A stretch of 38,875 bases of DNA, taken from positions 1 through 38,875 of the forward strand of contig CAMPKC010000044.1 in the NCBI GenBank assembly GCA_946887045.1. The letters are read 5' to 3'. Below the pieces are notes generated by a model. That model did not search any database and was not told where the DNA came from. It saw nothing but the letters and a program-made list of their open reading frames with translations. Below are positions 1 through 8,733 of the stretch, one piece after another. The stretch comes from an uncultured Sphingobacteriaceae bacterium. GTDB taxonomy: Bacteria > Bacteroidota > Bacteroidia > Sphingobacteriales > Sphingobacteriaceae. Numbering within the stretch: position 1 is the first letter of the stretch; every line of letters starts with the position of its first letter. A program made the position numbers and the translations under genes.

Positions 1-455
1 GATGCATTCAGAACGCTCGCAAATGTTACCCATGCCAGGTAAGCGATCTGCAAATATGCTGCCCATTTGTTTACCCGGTAAAAGGCGATTATCATCATTA
101 ATATAGCGACCCACAAAACAATGATTTCGAGCAGGGCTGTTCCCGTTTGGTGAAAGTAAAAAAAGATAAAGCTCCATGCGAAATTAAGGAGTAGCTGAAC
201 GAAAAAAATTCGAAGTGCTGATTTTCGCTTTGGCGTGTCAGGTTGCTTCCAGACAATAAACAATGAAATACCCATGAGAATATAAAGCGCCGTCCACACC
301 GGCCCAAATAGCCAGTTGGGAGGATTAAAAACGGGCTTATCCAGGAAAGCATACCAGCTTTCGATATTGGATGAGGTTACAAAACCAGCAATCCCCCCAG
401 TCAACAGCGGAACAGAGATACAAATCAACAGCGCGATTAGATTCTTGAAATTCAT
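1..455 (-). CDS. tspO: TspO/MBR family tryptophan-rich sensory protein (3'-partial)
   Basis: This reading frame starts at the ATG at 455-453 and runs off the left edge of the window with 151 complete codons. TspO/MBR proteins are five-helix membrane proteins that bind porphyrins and similar ligands and are linked to stress and tetrapyrrole handling. The translation shows the family hallmarks in order: a first hydrophobic helix with GGIAG, a WYAFLDKPVFNPPNWLFG block near residues 34-52, FGPVWTALYILMG, LNFAWSFIFF in the middle, and AYLAWVTFASVLNA at the visible end. The family is usually about 155-160 residues, so only a handful of C-terminal residues should be missing. The call is secure; the ligand is unknown. 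Confidence 0.93.
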   Translation of the reverse strand, partial: MNFKNLIALLICISVPLLTGGIAGFVTSSNIESWYAFLDKPVFNPPNWLFGPVWTALYILMGISLFIVWKQPDTPKRKSALRIFFVQLLLNFAWSFIFFYFHQTGTALLEIIVLWVAILMMIIAFYRVNKWAAYLQIAYLAWVTFASVLNA

Positions 456-700
456 TTATTGTTTTTATCGTAACACAAAATAGCACAATAAGATTGCAAT
501 GAAAATGCTTTTATGTTTACCTTATTTCCTGTGAGAGCTTCCCTCTTCTGGATTAAACTCAAACACAGAGGATGCTAAAGCCGGCTTAAGCAAACTTTTC
601 AAACACTAAAAGGTTTGTATTTCCATGCGGATCCAGTTCCGTTCAGAAAAACATTCAGGATAACCCTCCCTTGTGAGTATCTGGTTATGAAACTTTTAAA

Positions 701-1216
701 ATGACGCAAATGATAGTACAATCTTTAATAGCGGAATTTGAATACGAAGTAAACAGCACACGAAAACTTCTGCAGGCAGTGCCGGAAAAAGATCTGGCTT
801 ATAAACCATCTCCAATTTCATGGAACATGGGCGAACTCGCTCAACATATTGCTACCATTTATTACTGGTACGTGGGAACGCTTACTAAAGATGTATATGA
901 TATGGCAACAGATCATCTTGAACGCGGCGAACCCGGAGATATCAAAGCCACACTTGCTCTTTTCGAACAGAATGTGGAAAAAGCGAGGAATGCGCTAAAG
1001 TCAATAAGCGAAGAAAGTTTACAGCATCAATGGACAATGAAAATCGGCGATCGCACTGTTTTGGGTCCGATGCCCAGAGCTGTGGTAATTCGTAGTTTCC
1101 TTTTCAACCATATTTACCACCATCGCGGCGAAATGATTGTTTACCTGCGGGCCACCGGGAACAAGGTACCCGGAATGTACGGGCCGACGCACGAAGAGAG
1201 TACTCAGGGCGGATAG
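701..1216 (+). CDS. DinB superfamily protein
   Basis: A 171-residue protein with the four-helix DinB/YfiT fold pattern. These proteins carry a three-histidine metal site and include thiol-dependent S-transferases, but many are uncharacterised. The presumed ligands are visible: His49 in GELAQHIA, and His137 and His141 in HIYHHRGE. SPISWNMGELAQHIA and YHHRGEMIVYLR are typical DinB_2-type segments. The start is the first ATG; a second ATG lies three codons in and cannot be excluded. The gene stands alone. The last 22 codons and some 3' flank recur at about 3253, marking a broken paralogue. The substrate cannot be inferred. Confidence 0.88.
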   Translation: MTQMIVQSLIAEFEYEVNSTRKLLQAVPEKDLAYKPSPISWNMGELAQHIATIYYWYVGTLTKDVYDMATDHLERGEPGDIKATLALFEQNVEKARNALKSISEESLQHQWTMKIGDRTVLGPMPRAVVIRSFLFNHIYHHRGEMIVYLRATGNKVPGMYGPTHEESTQGG

Positions 1217-1420
1217 AGTTGCCGTCATAACAGAGAAATCTAAGAGGAATTCGCAGACTATCGAAAGATCAGACGGCCTAGCCGGATCTTTGCCGCTCGC
1301 GAGAACTTATTATTACCTGGTACATTGTCTTAGTTCAAGATCTTAGCGAGACGCCAAGACCAGTGGCGTAACTATCAACGTTGTGACAACGCCAGCAAAG
1401 CAGTGAGCGGTATGTGGCTT

Positions 1421-3046
1421 TTATTTTAATAAATCCACTATCTCTCTTTCGAGTTGCGCTGATCCTGGACCACCAGCCTTTGAATTTATTATTCTACCAT
1501 GTTTATCCACAAGGACGTAATGTGGAATACCACTTATCTGAAACTTTTCTGCTAAAATTTTATATTCAACATCCTTTAAAAGATAATTTTCGCCATTCAT
1601 GTCAAGTTCTGCAATTACAGCTTTCCAGGTTTTTTCGGGCGAGCTTACACCAAGATAAACAAACACCACATCTTTATCTTTGAGCTTTTCCCGAAGAATT
1701 TTTGAATTAGGCATTTCATCTCTGCATGGTCCGCACCATGTTGCCCAGAAATCGATATAAACTACTTTGCCTGGATATTTTGAAACAATTTTATAGAATA
1801 CGCTATCCGATTCTGTTACCGGAAGAGCCCGAAAGTTAGCGTTAACTGGTAATTCGTAGTCCCTTATTTTACCCAGCGCAGTATAATATTTATGCAGTAT
1901 CTTATCCTTTAGATAGTTCGTAGCTACCAATTCTTTAAAGTCTTCTATGTAGGGCTCTATTTCTTCTAACTGTCGTGCTTCTATTGTGCTATTAACTAAA
2001 TTTGAAAGAAGCACATCGCGTAAAAACCCATTAGAATGCACAGCGTAGTAATCTATTAAGGGCTTATATGTTTTATACGACAATTTTTGATTAAGAAATT
2101 CTTCGTTATTTTCATTCTTAAACATCTTGCGCAAGAATAGCATATCAAATATGGACAAATTCTTGCTGGTATCTTTTAATGAAATTTTTTCTAGCTTTTG
2201 AAGATCTTTTTTAGGAAGTTCGGTATTTTGAAGTAGAATGGCAGCCACTTGTTGTGATGACATATTTAAGGGGGCACTAAGTTCAGCTTTTGAAATAAAA
2301 TACTTACCATACTCCTCAAGGTAACTACCATAATTAGAGCTGACAGAAGCCTCGGGGTTATCGAGCGGAAATCTGTCAAAAAAATCAAAGTAGTCTGCAG
2401 GTAATACATTGTCCTTATTTGTCATCAAATGTACCCAGGTATAACGAAGCAATTCATCAGCACATCCGTACTCTAATTCAGCCAGAGCCCATTTTTTAAA
2501 AGTTTCGCTAACACTTCTTCCCTGTATGAAACTTTCGTAAATTTCTTTCTCATCTTTTAGCCTGTTATAAAGAAATGCCTTATAAGCATCTGCCGAGCTA
2601 TCTTTTTGAGCTGCAGAAAGCTTCTGGAACCATGCGTAATTATCGGGCCGATGTTTTATGATTTCCTGCTTGTAGGCAAGAATATCTTCATTTACATTTG
2701 CTGAGGAGCCTTGAAATGTTTTACTGCTATCAGGGTTATCAGCATCAAAATTCACGATAAGATCATCTCCCGGCGACACAAAAATTGTAATCAATCCGCG
2801 GTATTCCAGATAAATATCCTGTGGTTGATCCTTAGGGAAAACTATTTTAAAAGTTCCGTCGCTGTTTATCTTGCCGCGGTAAGTCAGCTGGTCGGCAAAG
2901 GCAAGATCGTTGACGATTACCTGTACTGAGTTTGCCTTATCTAGATATTTGTTAAAATTCTTGATACGACCGCTTATTGTAACATCGGATTGAGCCTGAA
3001 GAGAAGCCGAAAGCAACAAAAAAACGCAGAGGATGGTATATTTCAT
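1421..3046 (-). CDS. TlpA-like thioredoxin-domain protein, periplasmic
   Basis: A 541-residue exported protein with a C-terminal TlpA/ResA-type thioredoxin domain, the kind that reduces or shuffles disulfides in the Bacteroidota periplasm. The start is taken as the ATG at 3046, because it opens a clean signal peptide (KYTILCVFLLLSASLQAQ); the frame stays open upstream only through a TTG at 3067. An N-terminal beta-rich region with ISGRIKNFN and INSDGTFKI resembles the DUF4369-like domain often fused to such thioredoxins. A long helical middle follows. The thioredoxin domain covers about residues 420-541, with FWATWCGPCRDEMP (CxxC near 438-441) and the cis-proline in SGIPHYVLVD near 508. TTACTTTG, close to the Bacteroidota -7 element, lies just upstream. 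It is monocistronic; partners are unknown. Confidence 0.9.
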   Translation of the reverse strand: MKYTILCVFLLLSASLQAQSDVTISGRIKNFNKYLDKANSVQVIVNDLAFADQLTYRGKINSDGTFKIVFPKDQPQDIYLEYRGLITIFVSPGDDLIVNFDADNPDSSKTFQGSSANVNEDILAYKQEIIKHRPDNYAWFQKLSAAQKDSSADAYKAFLYNRLKDEKEIYESFIQGRSVSETFKKWALAELEYGCADELLRYTWVHLMTNKDNVLPADYFDFFDRFPLDNPEASVSSNYGSYLEEYGKYFISKAELSAPLNMSSQQVAAILLQNTELPKKDLQKLEKISLKDTSKNLSIFDMLFLRKMFKNENNEEFLNQKLSYKTYKPLIDYYAVHSNGFLRDVLLSNLVNSTIEARQLEEIEPYIEDFKELVATNYLKDKILHKYYTALGKIRDYELPVNANFRALPVTESDSVFYKIVSKYPGKVVYIDFWATWCGPCRDEMPNSKILREKLKDKDVVFVYLGVSSPEKTWKAVIAELDMNGENYLLKDVEYKILAEKFQISGIPHYVLVDKHGRIINSKAGGPGSAQLEREIVDLLK

Positions 3047-3106
3047 GATAGGTCGATTTGAAACCAAAGTAACAAAATTTCCTTTTCAGAAGAGTCATTT
3101 TTAACA

Positions 3107-3250
3107 TTTGCGAGGAGGATGAAGCGAGAAATTCACCAACCCATTTGTTGCTGCAAAATCTCCGCGCTACTCATCAAAAAATCTTCGCCTCGGTCGTGTG
3201 TCCTCACGCATCAATAAAATAAATCTTCTATTTTCGTGAGGACGCGGACC
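3107..3250 (-). pseudogene. RAYT-type transposase 3' remnant with REP-like palindrome
   Basis: On the minus strand a short stretch reads EDFLMSSAEILQQQMGW then stop. It resembles the C-terminus of the RAYT remnant at 36836-37345 (AEDYLMSSA). It is bounded on one side by GAGGATGAAGCGAGAA, the conserved REP tail of this window, and on the other by a hairpin: GTCCTCACG (3200-3208) pairs perfectly with CGTGAGGAC (3235-3243), with an outer GGTC/GACC pair. The rest of the transposase is absent. The hairpin ends only a few bases before the broken DinB fragment, which suggests insertion or recombination of the element cut that gene. Confidence 0.6.
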
Positions 3251-3252
3251 TG

Positions 3253-3318
3253 TGCCACCGGGAACAAGGTGCCCGGAATGTACGGACCGACTAACGAAGA
3301 GAGTACTCCGGCTGGGTA
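3253..3318 (+). pseudogene. DinB paralogue, 3' fragment only
   Basis: This stretch encodes ATGNKVPGMYGPTNEES followed by TPAG and a stop. It is nearly identical to the last 22 codons of the DinB gene at 701-1216, and the stop sits in the same place. Several differences are silent (GTA/GTG, GGG/GGA), so the two copies probably diverged as working genes before this one lost its 5' part. Weaker similarity continues downstream: both copies have a related block ending in CGGTACATTGTCTT or TGGTACATTGTCTT (about 1317-1331 and 3443-3457). No start codon or upstream coding region remains. The fragment abuts a REP-like palindrome. Confidence 0.75.
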
Positions 3319-3588
3319 GAGTTGCTATCAAAATAGTGAAAAAGCGGATTTCGTACCCTCAAAAGATACTTGGCTACACAGAGGACGATTGATGTATCGA
3401 AAGTTTACTGCCTGATCTTAGGATCTCTAAGACTTATTTAACCCGGTACATTGTCTTCCGGAGGTGAAAGTGATTAAATAACGATATTACCCATCGTACT
3501 TATCAGTTCCTGAAAGTTTGCTTACTTTTCAAGGTTTACTATCTTTAAGGATATTATAAATAATCCGGCCAGTGCGTTCTTCATTAAT

Positions 3589-4239
3589 ATGCCAACCATG
3601 ATCAAAATCGCAATTATTTTTATCGGCCTTATTCTTATCATCTTTGGTCTTTTTATGACCTTTAGCCTGGTAATATACTCTGCCAAAGAAAGAGACAATG
3701 CTGGCTATATTGGCTTAGTCATATCCTTACCAATTGCAGCGTACGGAGTTTATCTGATGATTAAGGCTTTTAAATACAAAGAAGTGAGTGCTGGTACAGA
3801 TCAAACCTCTTTAAGTAATGGAATTTTATTCGAAGAAACAGGAAGCTTTCTCAAATGGGGAACTCCGATAGAAAAGTTAAAGAATACCTTCAAGGCAAAA
3901 AAGAATCGCCGTGGATACAGAGACACCTTTCATTGGGGTAAACATTCAATTCTTAACGGTCTGGAACTGGATCTCTCAACCACCTACTGGAACTTTGGAG
4001 TTGACAGTTATTTTCGAAAATTCAGTTCAATAGAGTTTCGGGCTTATAGTGATGAGGAAGCTGAACGATATCTAAAACTTATTTTATCTCACTTAATCAG
4101 AGAATTTGGTGAAGCTCATAACAAAAAAGTTGATAAGTCTGACGAATCATATGATTGGATAGTTGATGGTGTAAGTATCCGTTTGTCCTTATTTGAGCAT
4201 CATGTCGATAAGTTGCATTTTAAAATAACTAAGAATTAA
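3589..4239 (+). CDS. Membrane-anchored protein of unknown function
   Basis: A 216-residue protein I do not recognise. Residues 4-30 form a strongly hydrophobic helix, and a second hydrophobic stretch (YIGLVISLPIAAYGVYLMI) follows, giving two N-terminal membrane segments. The remaining roughly 150 residues are soluble and mixed alpha/beta, rich in aromatic residues, with a charged AYSDEEAERYLKLILSHLIREFG helix and a C-terminal segment with alternating strand character (DWIVDGVSIRLSLFEHHVDK). Such a layout is compatible with an immunity-like or envelope-associated protein, but nothing shows that. The start may be the ATG at 3589 or the one at 3598. It converges on the DUF4180 gene and has its own upstream region. 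Confidence 0.75.
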   Translation: MPTMIKIAIIFIGLILIIFGLFMTFSLVIYSAKERDNAGYIGLVISLPIAAYGVYLMIKAFKYKEVSAGTDQTSLSNGILFEETGSFLKWGTPIEKLKNTFKAKKNRRGYRDTFHWGKHSILNGLELDLSTTYWNFGVDSYFRKFSSIEFRAYSDEEAERYLKLILSHLIREFGEAHNKKVDKSDESYDWIVDGVSIRLSLFEHHVDKLHFKITKN

Positions 4240-4282
4240 AACGCTTCTTTTTTGTCATCGCCGGCAGCCTGAATAAAGACAT

Positions 4283-4633
4283 TTAATTATTTAAAACTTC
4301 TGTCGTTGACGCTACAAAATTTATATGTCTGCCTTTGTTACTTTCATAAATAAAATCATTTAAGCTCTTGCTTGCATATTTGGAGAAATCACCAACTATA
4401 ACCAGGCTAACACGATAGTTTGAAAATTTTTGGAGTATTTCTCCTGCAATCCCATTTTTAAGATCAAAAAAATCTGGTGTGATGTTTTCTTCACAAAGTA
4501 TAATTTTGTCAAAGCCTTGATAATATAGGTTTCCTAATAGGTCTACTCCATCTTCAATGTTGTTTATTATAGTGGTTTCTGATATCACCTCCGCAATCTT
4601 TGTGTCGTTTATATTGTGGGTTTCAATTTTCAT
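4283..4633 (-). CDS. DUF4180 domain protein
   Basis: A 116-residue cytosolic protein matching the DUF4180 pattern, a small family of unknown function common in Bacteroidota and Firmicutes. Recognisable blocks are ITPDFFDLKNGIAGEILQKF near residues 52-71, YRVSLVIVGDFSKYASKSL and DFIYESNKGRHINFV. The fold appears alpha/beta, resembling STAS-like domains, which would fit a regulatory or binding role. That is an inference. The gene is complete, starts at the only sensible ATG and converges with the membrane protein ending at 4239, leaving about 40 bases between the stops. Confidence 0.85.
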   Translation of the reverse strand: MKIETHNINDTKIAEVISETTIINNIEDGVDLLGNLYYQGFDKIILCEENITPDFFDLKNGIAGEILQKFSNYRVSLVIVGDFSKYASKSLNDFIYESNKGRHINFVASTTEVLNN

Positions 4634-4766
4634 TTTGTCGGCTTATTAATTGCAATAATAATAATCTTTACATCCATGCAAACGGGTAAATTGATTTATT
4701 TTTGATTTTATAATCGTACTCAGGAAACTGCTCAGAATCGGCCCTCCGACACCACAGCTGGTAAAA

Positions 4767-5414
4767 TTACCTCTCTAAACAATCTTGACCGGAACTATTC
4801 TTAAATGCCAGTATTTTAGAAAAATCTTTTAATACGGGTTCTAAAGACTTACAGTCAACTTGCTTGCTCTCGACATTTACAGGTTGAGGATTGTCTGAGG
4901 AATGAGACCTTTTTACATATCTTTTTTCCAGGCAAAGCAATGCTTTTTCCCGGACTATATACAAACGTCTTTCTAAAATATTGTCTTTGGTAGCTCCCGT
5001 AGCAGCGTTTCCAGATTCGAAACTCCAACTTATGCCGGTGAGGTGTGCGAAAAACAACTTATCATCACTTACAAAGTACTGATCTGTCGCTGAAAAATGA
5101 CTGTATTCGCTATAGCGATGCCTGATCATACTCAATTTTCCATTATCCGAAAAATAAGTAACCGTGCCGGATCTTTCGCCGCTGCAATCATATTTTATTG
5201 AAGTTGAATCCAGCTTACCACCTTGCAATTTGCCGTTTATGTCTGCGTAAAGCTGTTTGATATCCTTTAATGAGGCTGGATTTTTGACTACTGTAATCGT
5301 ATCAGCGTCAGAAGCTGATGAACTGGTACCTAGGGAAGCTTCGTCATTGTTAAGCCGGCCTTGCCCGCACGAAAAGAATATTAAGCAGAGTAAAAAAGGA
5401 ACGTGGTTTTTCAT
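4767..5414 (-). CDS. Lipoprotein of unknown function
   Basis: A 215-residue predicted lipoprotein. The ATG at 5414 is chosen because it opens a short signal peptide ending in a lipobox-like LIFFSC; the in-frame ATG at 5462 would put the signal inside the protein and lies within the hairpin described at 5453-5484. After the Cys comes a polar, Ser/Asp-rich linker, then a compact region with TVTYFSDNGKLSMIRHRYSE and repeated strands. This looks like an MORN- or toxin-immunity-like beta sheet but is not diagnostic. No family is recognised. It probably sits in the outer or inner membrane facing the periplasm. Confidence 0.75.
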   Translation of the reverse strand: MKNHVPFLLCLIFFSCGQGRLNNDEASLGTSSSASDADTITVVKNPASLKDIKQLYADINGKLQGGKLDSTSIKYDCSGERSGTVTYFSDNGKLSMIRHRYSEYSHFSATDQYFVSDDKLFFAHLTGISWSFESGNAATGATKDNILERRLYIVREKALLCLEKRYVKRSHSSDNPQPVNVESKQVDCKSLEPVLKDFSKILAFKNSSGQDCLER

Positions 5415-5452
5415 AGCTAAAAATAGTAACCTCCTGATGAAATGAAAATAAG

Positions 5453-5484
5453 AAATGCCCATGCAATTACTCGCATGGGCATTT
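5453..5484 (-). terminator. Perfect 12-bp hairpin after manganese catalase gene
   Basis: AAATGCCCATGC pairs perfectly with GCATGGGCATTT across an 8-base loop. It starts about 20 bases past the catalase stop on the minus strand and is followed on that strand by a T-rich stretch (TTTCTTATTTTC). It fits an intrinsic terminator separating the catalase from the downstream lipoprotein gene. Confidence 0.7.
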
Positions 5485-5503
5485 AAATAAACATAGTATA
5501 CTC

Positions 5504-6439
5504 TTATTCTTTACTATACGAACTCCACTGGGCGACTCCTTCAGGTTCAGCACTTTTCACTTCTTCGCTTCGTACTTTACTAAGTTCCGCGTTAAGCTTT
5601 TCGGTTTCTTTCATCTTCTTACTCATTCCTTTTTCCTCTGTCTGCAGACCATTAGTTTCAGAAATATGTGTAACAGGATTTTCAATATAGTCCCATGGCT
5701 CGCCTGTTAAAGGCATTGAACCTTCATTCCAGGGCCCTCGCACGCTTTCTCCCTGCGAAAGGTTAAAGTATTTGTTGGTAAAGCGAGGATCTCTTTGCAG
5801 TACACCCGGCGGGTAATTTGGCGAAATGGTAGAAAGAGCCGCATCGAACATCTCAAAGTGGGCAATCTCTCTTGTCATAAGAAACGACAACGTTTCCTTA
5901 ACGTAAGGATCATCCGTAAACTGCATTAAATGCTCATAAACTAATTTCGCTCTCGATTCGGATGCGAGATTTGAACGAAGATCAACCGTTAAATCACCAT
6001 TTGAATGAATGTATGAGGCACACCAGGGAATTCCCTGACTATTGGTTAACCGTGGACCTCCTGCACTTAACACATAATGCTGCGGGTTTTCGATCGCGCT
6101 ATGGATAATACTTTCCTTCGCCCCCTTCCCATTTAACACCTGCATAATTTCAGATTCATCCGCTGCATCCTTTAAATCGCCGTTAACACCTTTTAATAGC
6201 ATTTGAATAGTAGCACCAACTATTTCAAGGTGACTAAATTCTTCCGTTGCTATATCCATCAACATATCGTATTTATCCGGATAAGGCATTTTCGCGGCAA
6301 ATGCCTGGGTAAAGTACTGCATGGCCGCTGCGAGTTCGCCATTTTCGCCGCCAAACTGCTCCAAAAGCAAGGTGGCAAAACGAGGGTCAGGCTTTGAAAC
6401 CCGGGCATTAAACTGTAAATCTTTTACGTGATGAAACAT
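5504..6439 (-). CDS. Manganese catalase (non-haem)
   Basis: A 311-residue dimanganese catalase, which converts hydrogen peroxide to water and oxygen in the cytosol. The ATG at 6439 gives MFHHVKDLQF, the usual N-terminus of the family; an upstream GTG would add eleven residues. The dimanganese ligands fall where expected: Glu35 in GELAAAMQYF, the Glu66/67 and His70 pair in TEEFSHLE, Glu161 in ASESRAKL, and His194 in REIAHFEMF. The C-terminus carries a lysine- and glutamate-rich tail typical of Bacteroidota versions. The length matches the family. The gene is monocistronic and ends in a strong hairpin. Its presence fits aerobic life with general stress resistance. Confidence 0.95.
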   Translation of the reverse strand: MFHHVKDLQFNARVSKPDPRFATLLLEQFGGENGELAAAMQYFTQAFAAKMPYPDKYDMLMDIATEEFSHLEIVGATIQMLLKGVNGDLKDAADESEIMQVLNGKGAKESIIHSAIENPQHYVLSAGGPRLTNSQGIPWCASYIHSNGDLTVDLRSNLASESRAKLVYEHLMQFTDDPYVKETLSFLMTREIAHFEMFDAALSTISPNYPPGVLQRDPRFTNKYFNLSQGESVRGPWNEGSMPLTGEPWDYIENPVTHISETNGLQTEEKGMSKKMKETEKLNAELSKVRSEEVKSAEPEGVAQWSSYSKE

Positions 6440-6528
6440 ATAATCTGTCTTTTTATTTGTAGATGTTAACACAACATCACCTGCTTACAATTGTGTTGCT
6501 TTAAATTTTTAATTAATTTTCCCCATCA

Positions 6529-6708
6529 ATGGGCACGAAGCGGACAACAATTCTGCGGAACTCAAAGTTAAGCGGTTGGTGGAGACAACTGCCGGGGCGA
6601 AACCCGGCGTTGGTGCCCGAAACAAAGGCGGATTATTGGCTCAACCTTACCCGGAACCGCTACCCCAGTGTAAATTATCTAAACCCCTTGCCGCTATTTG
6701 CTACTTAG
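6529..6708 (+). CDS. Possible 59-residue small ORF
   Basis: An ATG-initiated frame in the catalase-to-transporter gap. Its translation contains protein-like stretches such as GWWRQLPGRNPALVPE and DYWLNLTRNRYP. It is GC-rich for the window and uses many CGG/CGC/CGA arginine codons. No ribosome-binding signal is evident. It could equally be a structured untranslated region, because GCCGGG-GCGAAA-CCCGGC at 6591-6608 forms a tight hairpin. It could also be a relic of a lost gene. No family is recognised. Confidence 0.2.
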   Translation: MGTKRTTILRNSKLSGWWRQLPGRNPALVPETKADYWLNLTRNRYPSVNYLNPLPLFAT

Positions 6709-6711
6709 CAC

Positions 6712-6719
6712 TACCTTTG
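6712..6719 (+). promoter_or_regulatory. Bacteroidota -7 element TACCTTTG
   Basis: TACCTTTG matches the Bacteroidota TAnnTTTG -7 consensus, and CTTG at 6687-6690 is spaced correctly (21 bases) for a weak -33 element. Transcription would begin close to the GTG at 6728, so the EamA transporter message would be nearly leaderless if that start is right. Confidence 0.45.
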
Positions 6720-6727
6720 TCGCAATT

Positions 6728-7618
6728 GTGAAACAGGTATTGATTGGTATTGTCTTTTCTGCTCTGTGGGCATCGGCTTCTGTAGCTACGAAGTTTGGGG
6801 TAGAATCTGCGCCTCCGCTGGTGCTGGCCAATATACGCTTTTTCATTGCCGGATTCGTTCTGCTGGGGTACTCGTACCTCGGAAAAAGAGGAGAAAATTA
6901 TCGTATGCCAAACAGGGCTGAATGGAAAGAACTCAGCATTTTTGGACTGCTGAATACAAGTCTGTACCTGGGGCTTTATGTATACGCTATGAAAAACACC
7001 GCTGCTGGTATTGGAAGCCTGGCCGTTTCTACTAACCCGCTTATCATCGTTATCCTATCCGCATTTTTCCTCAATCGTAAGCCATCAGTAATAGAAATTC
7101 TCAGTATTGTACTGGGCATGGCAGGAATTGTAATTGCGGCCTGGCCGCTGCTCCAGAACAGCTATGGCACCATCGGAGGGCTTGTACTTCTCATGCTGAG
7201 CATGGTAGCGGTTTCATTTGCCAGTGTTTACTATGCTTCGGTTAACTGGCGATTGCCCAATTTGCTTATCAATGGCTGGCAGGTGTTTCTCGGAGGTATA
7301 TTTCTACTGCCCCTCACTCTGCTGCTGAGCAATTTCGATCAGGTATCCTGGGATATACGCTTCACTGCTTCCGTTCTCTGGCTAAGTCTTGCTGTGTCCG
7401 TAGTGGGATTGATCTGCTGGTTTCACCTTTTACGAATCGACACCGTTAAAGCAGCTCTCTGGTTGTTTCTTTGCCCCTTGTTCGGATTCTTATATGCCTG
7501 GTGGATCATGGACGAACCCATAAGCCTCTACACTATAACCGGAACCGCCATGGTGATTGTAGCCTTATATGCAGGTCAGCGAAGCAGGTTTCGTGCGCGA
7601 AAAGAGGAGCAAAAATAG
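6728..7618 (+). CDS. EamA/DMT-superfamily transporter
   Basis: A roughly 296-residue inner-membrane protein with about ten hydrophobic helices arranged as two EamA repeats. This family exports amino acids, nucleotides or other small metabolites. Diagnostic segments are SALWASASVATKFGVES in helix 1, PPLVLANIRFFIAGFVLL, NTSLYLGLYVYAMKNTAAGIGSL, and the second-repeat AALWLFLCPLFGFLYAWWIMDEPIS. The GTG at 6728 is preferred because the frame upstream contains only a TTG at 6698, which overlaps a likely promoter. The first helix begins right after the GTG. The substrate cannot be told from sequence. It converges on the DUF808 gene. Confidence 0.9.
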   Translation: MKQVLIGIVFSALWASASVATKFGVESAPPLVLANIRFFIAGFVLLGYSYLGKRGENYRMPNRAEWKELSIFGLLNTSLYLGLYVYAMKNTAAGIGSLAVSTNPLIIVILSAFFLNRKPSVIEILSIVLGMAGIVIAAWPLLQNSYGTIGGLVLLMLSMVAVSFASVYYASVNWRLPNLLINGWQVFLGGIFLLPLTLLLSNFDQVSWDIRFTASVLWLSLAVSVVGLICWFHLLRIDTVKAALWLFLCPLFGFLYAWWIMDEPISLYTITGTAMVIVALYAGQRSRFRARKEEQK

Positions 7619-7653
7619 GTTTTTACATACTGCAGTTCTCTACGGCGGAAGCC

Positions 7654-8541
7654 TCACTCTTTTAACCTTGGACGCATCGCTTGAATAGCGAAAGCTCCTT
7701 TTTTGACTATTGAAAAAATGATTACGGACAGTAATCCGACAGTCGCTCCCACTAAAAACTCCTTGATGGTGGCAGGAATTGCCGGGAAAAGATGATGAAA
7801 GTAGTCGATGTTATGAACGAAGATGCCACCGGCGACCAATAGTAAGGCTATAGTGCCAACTACAGCCAGAATCCTGATAATAACGGGCAGCGACTTAACC
7901 AATAAAGAGCCTAGTGCGAATAAAATACCTTTATTATTTGAACGTTTGATAAGCTTTAAACCAGTATCATCCATTCGTACAATAAGGGCAACAATTCCGT
8001 AAACCCCTACCGTTGCCAGTATGGCCACAGCAGCAACGGTCGCTATTTGAGTGGTTAAGATTTCTTCAGCTGCACTACCTAAAGCAATAATTACAATTTC
8101 GACAGAGAGAATAAAATCTGTTGCTATTGCAGATTTTATTTTTGCCTTCTCGAGGGCACTGTCATCTTGTTCGACCTCCTCAATAACCTCATGTCCGGTT
8201 TTTGAGCGATGAAAAAGGTACTCAATTATCTTTTCTACGCCCTCATAGGCCAGGTATATTCCTCCCAGTATCAAAACAATTTTAAGGGCGGCGGGAAAAA
8301 AAGCGTTCAGCAGAAGTGCAATCGGAACGATTATCAGCTTATTAATAAACGAGCCTTTTGTAATAGCCCAGAGTACCGGTAATTCTCGCGAGGAGAGAAA
8401 TCCCGTTGCTTTCTCTGCATTTACAGCCAGATCGTCACCCAGAATACCGGCTGTTTTACGCGTCGCAATTTTCGTTGCTACCGCAACGTCATCCATTAAA
8501 GCAGCTATATCGTCCAGAATTGCAAAAAAGCCTGATGCCAT
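7654..8541 (-). CDS. DUF808 family membrane protein (YedI-like)
   Basis: A 295-residue inner-membrane protein of the DUF808 family, relatives of E. coli YedI, whose function is unknown. The N-terminus has the typical SGFFAILDDIAALMDDVAV followed by KIATRKTAGILGDDLAVNA near residues 24-42. Several membrane helices follow. The characteristic ELPVLWAITKGSFINKLIIV, an acidic cytosolic loop (EVEQDD) and KIKSAIATDFILSVEIVIIAL are present. The length agrees with the family. It starts at an ATG with no competing candidate. It is transcribed away from the 21-bp repeat region upstream and its neighbours give no functional hint. Confidence 0.9.
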   Translation of the reverse strand: MASGFFAILDDIAALMDDVAVATKIATRKTAGILGDDLAVNAEKATGFLSSRELPVLWAITKGSFINKLIIVPIALLLNAFFPAALKIVLILGGIYLAYEGVEKIIEYLFHRSKTGHEVIEEVEQDDSALEKAKIKSAIATDFILSVEIVIIALGSAAEEILTTQIATVAAVAILATVGVYGIVALIVRMDDTGLKLIKRSNNKGILFALGSLLVKSLPVIIRILAVVGTIALLLVAGGIFVHNIDYFHHLFPAIPATIKEFLVGATVGLLSVIIFSIVKKGAFAIQAMRPRLKE

Positions 8542-8733
8542 GTTATCTATTGTTGTGTTAATTTATAAATCGTACTCCTCTAACGGTTGTAAGACAAAAC
8601 CGTTTGCCCGATGGCTGTAAACTTGTCCCGATAATAATCAAAGAATCGGAGATTTGAAATTAAATACTTCAAAAAGCTCGCCCTGAGACTTTAAAGGGCG
8701 AAAACAAATAAGTTACGGACAGAAAACAAGCCA

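Noticed and set aside
1217..1420. Possible small RNA or gene after DinB
   Set aside because: Part of this stretch is duplicated after the DinB fragment at about 3319-3460, but no coding frame or clear terminator hairpin was found, so it is treated as 3' flank.
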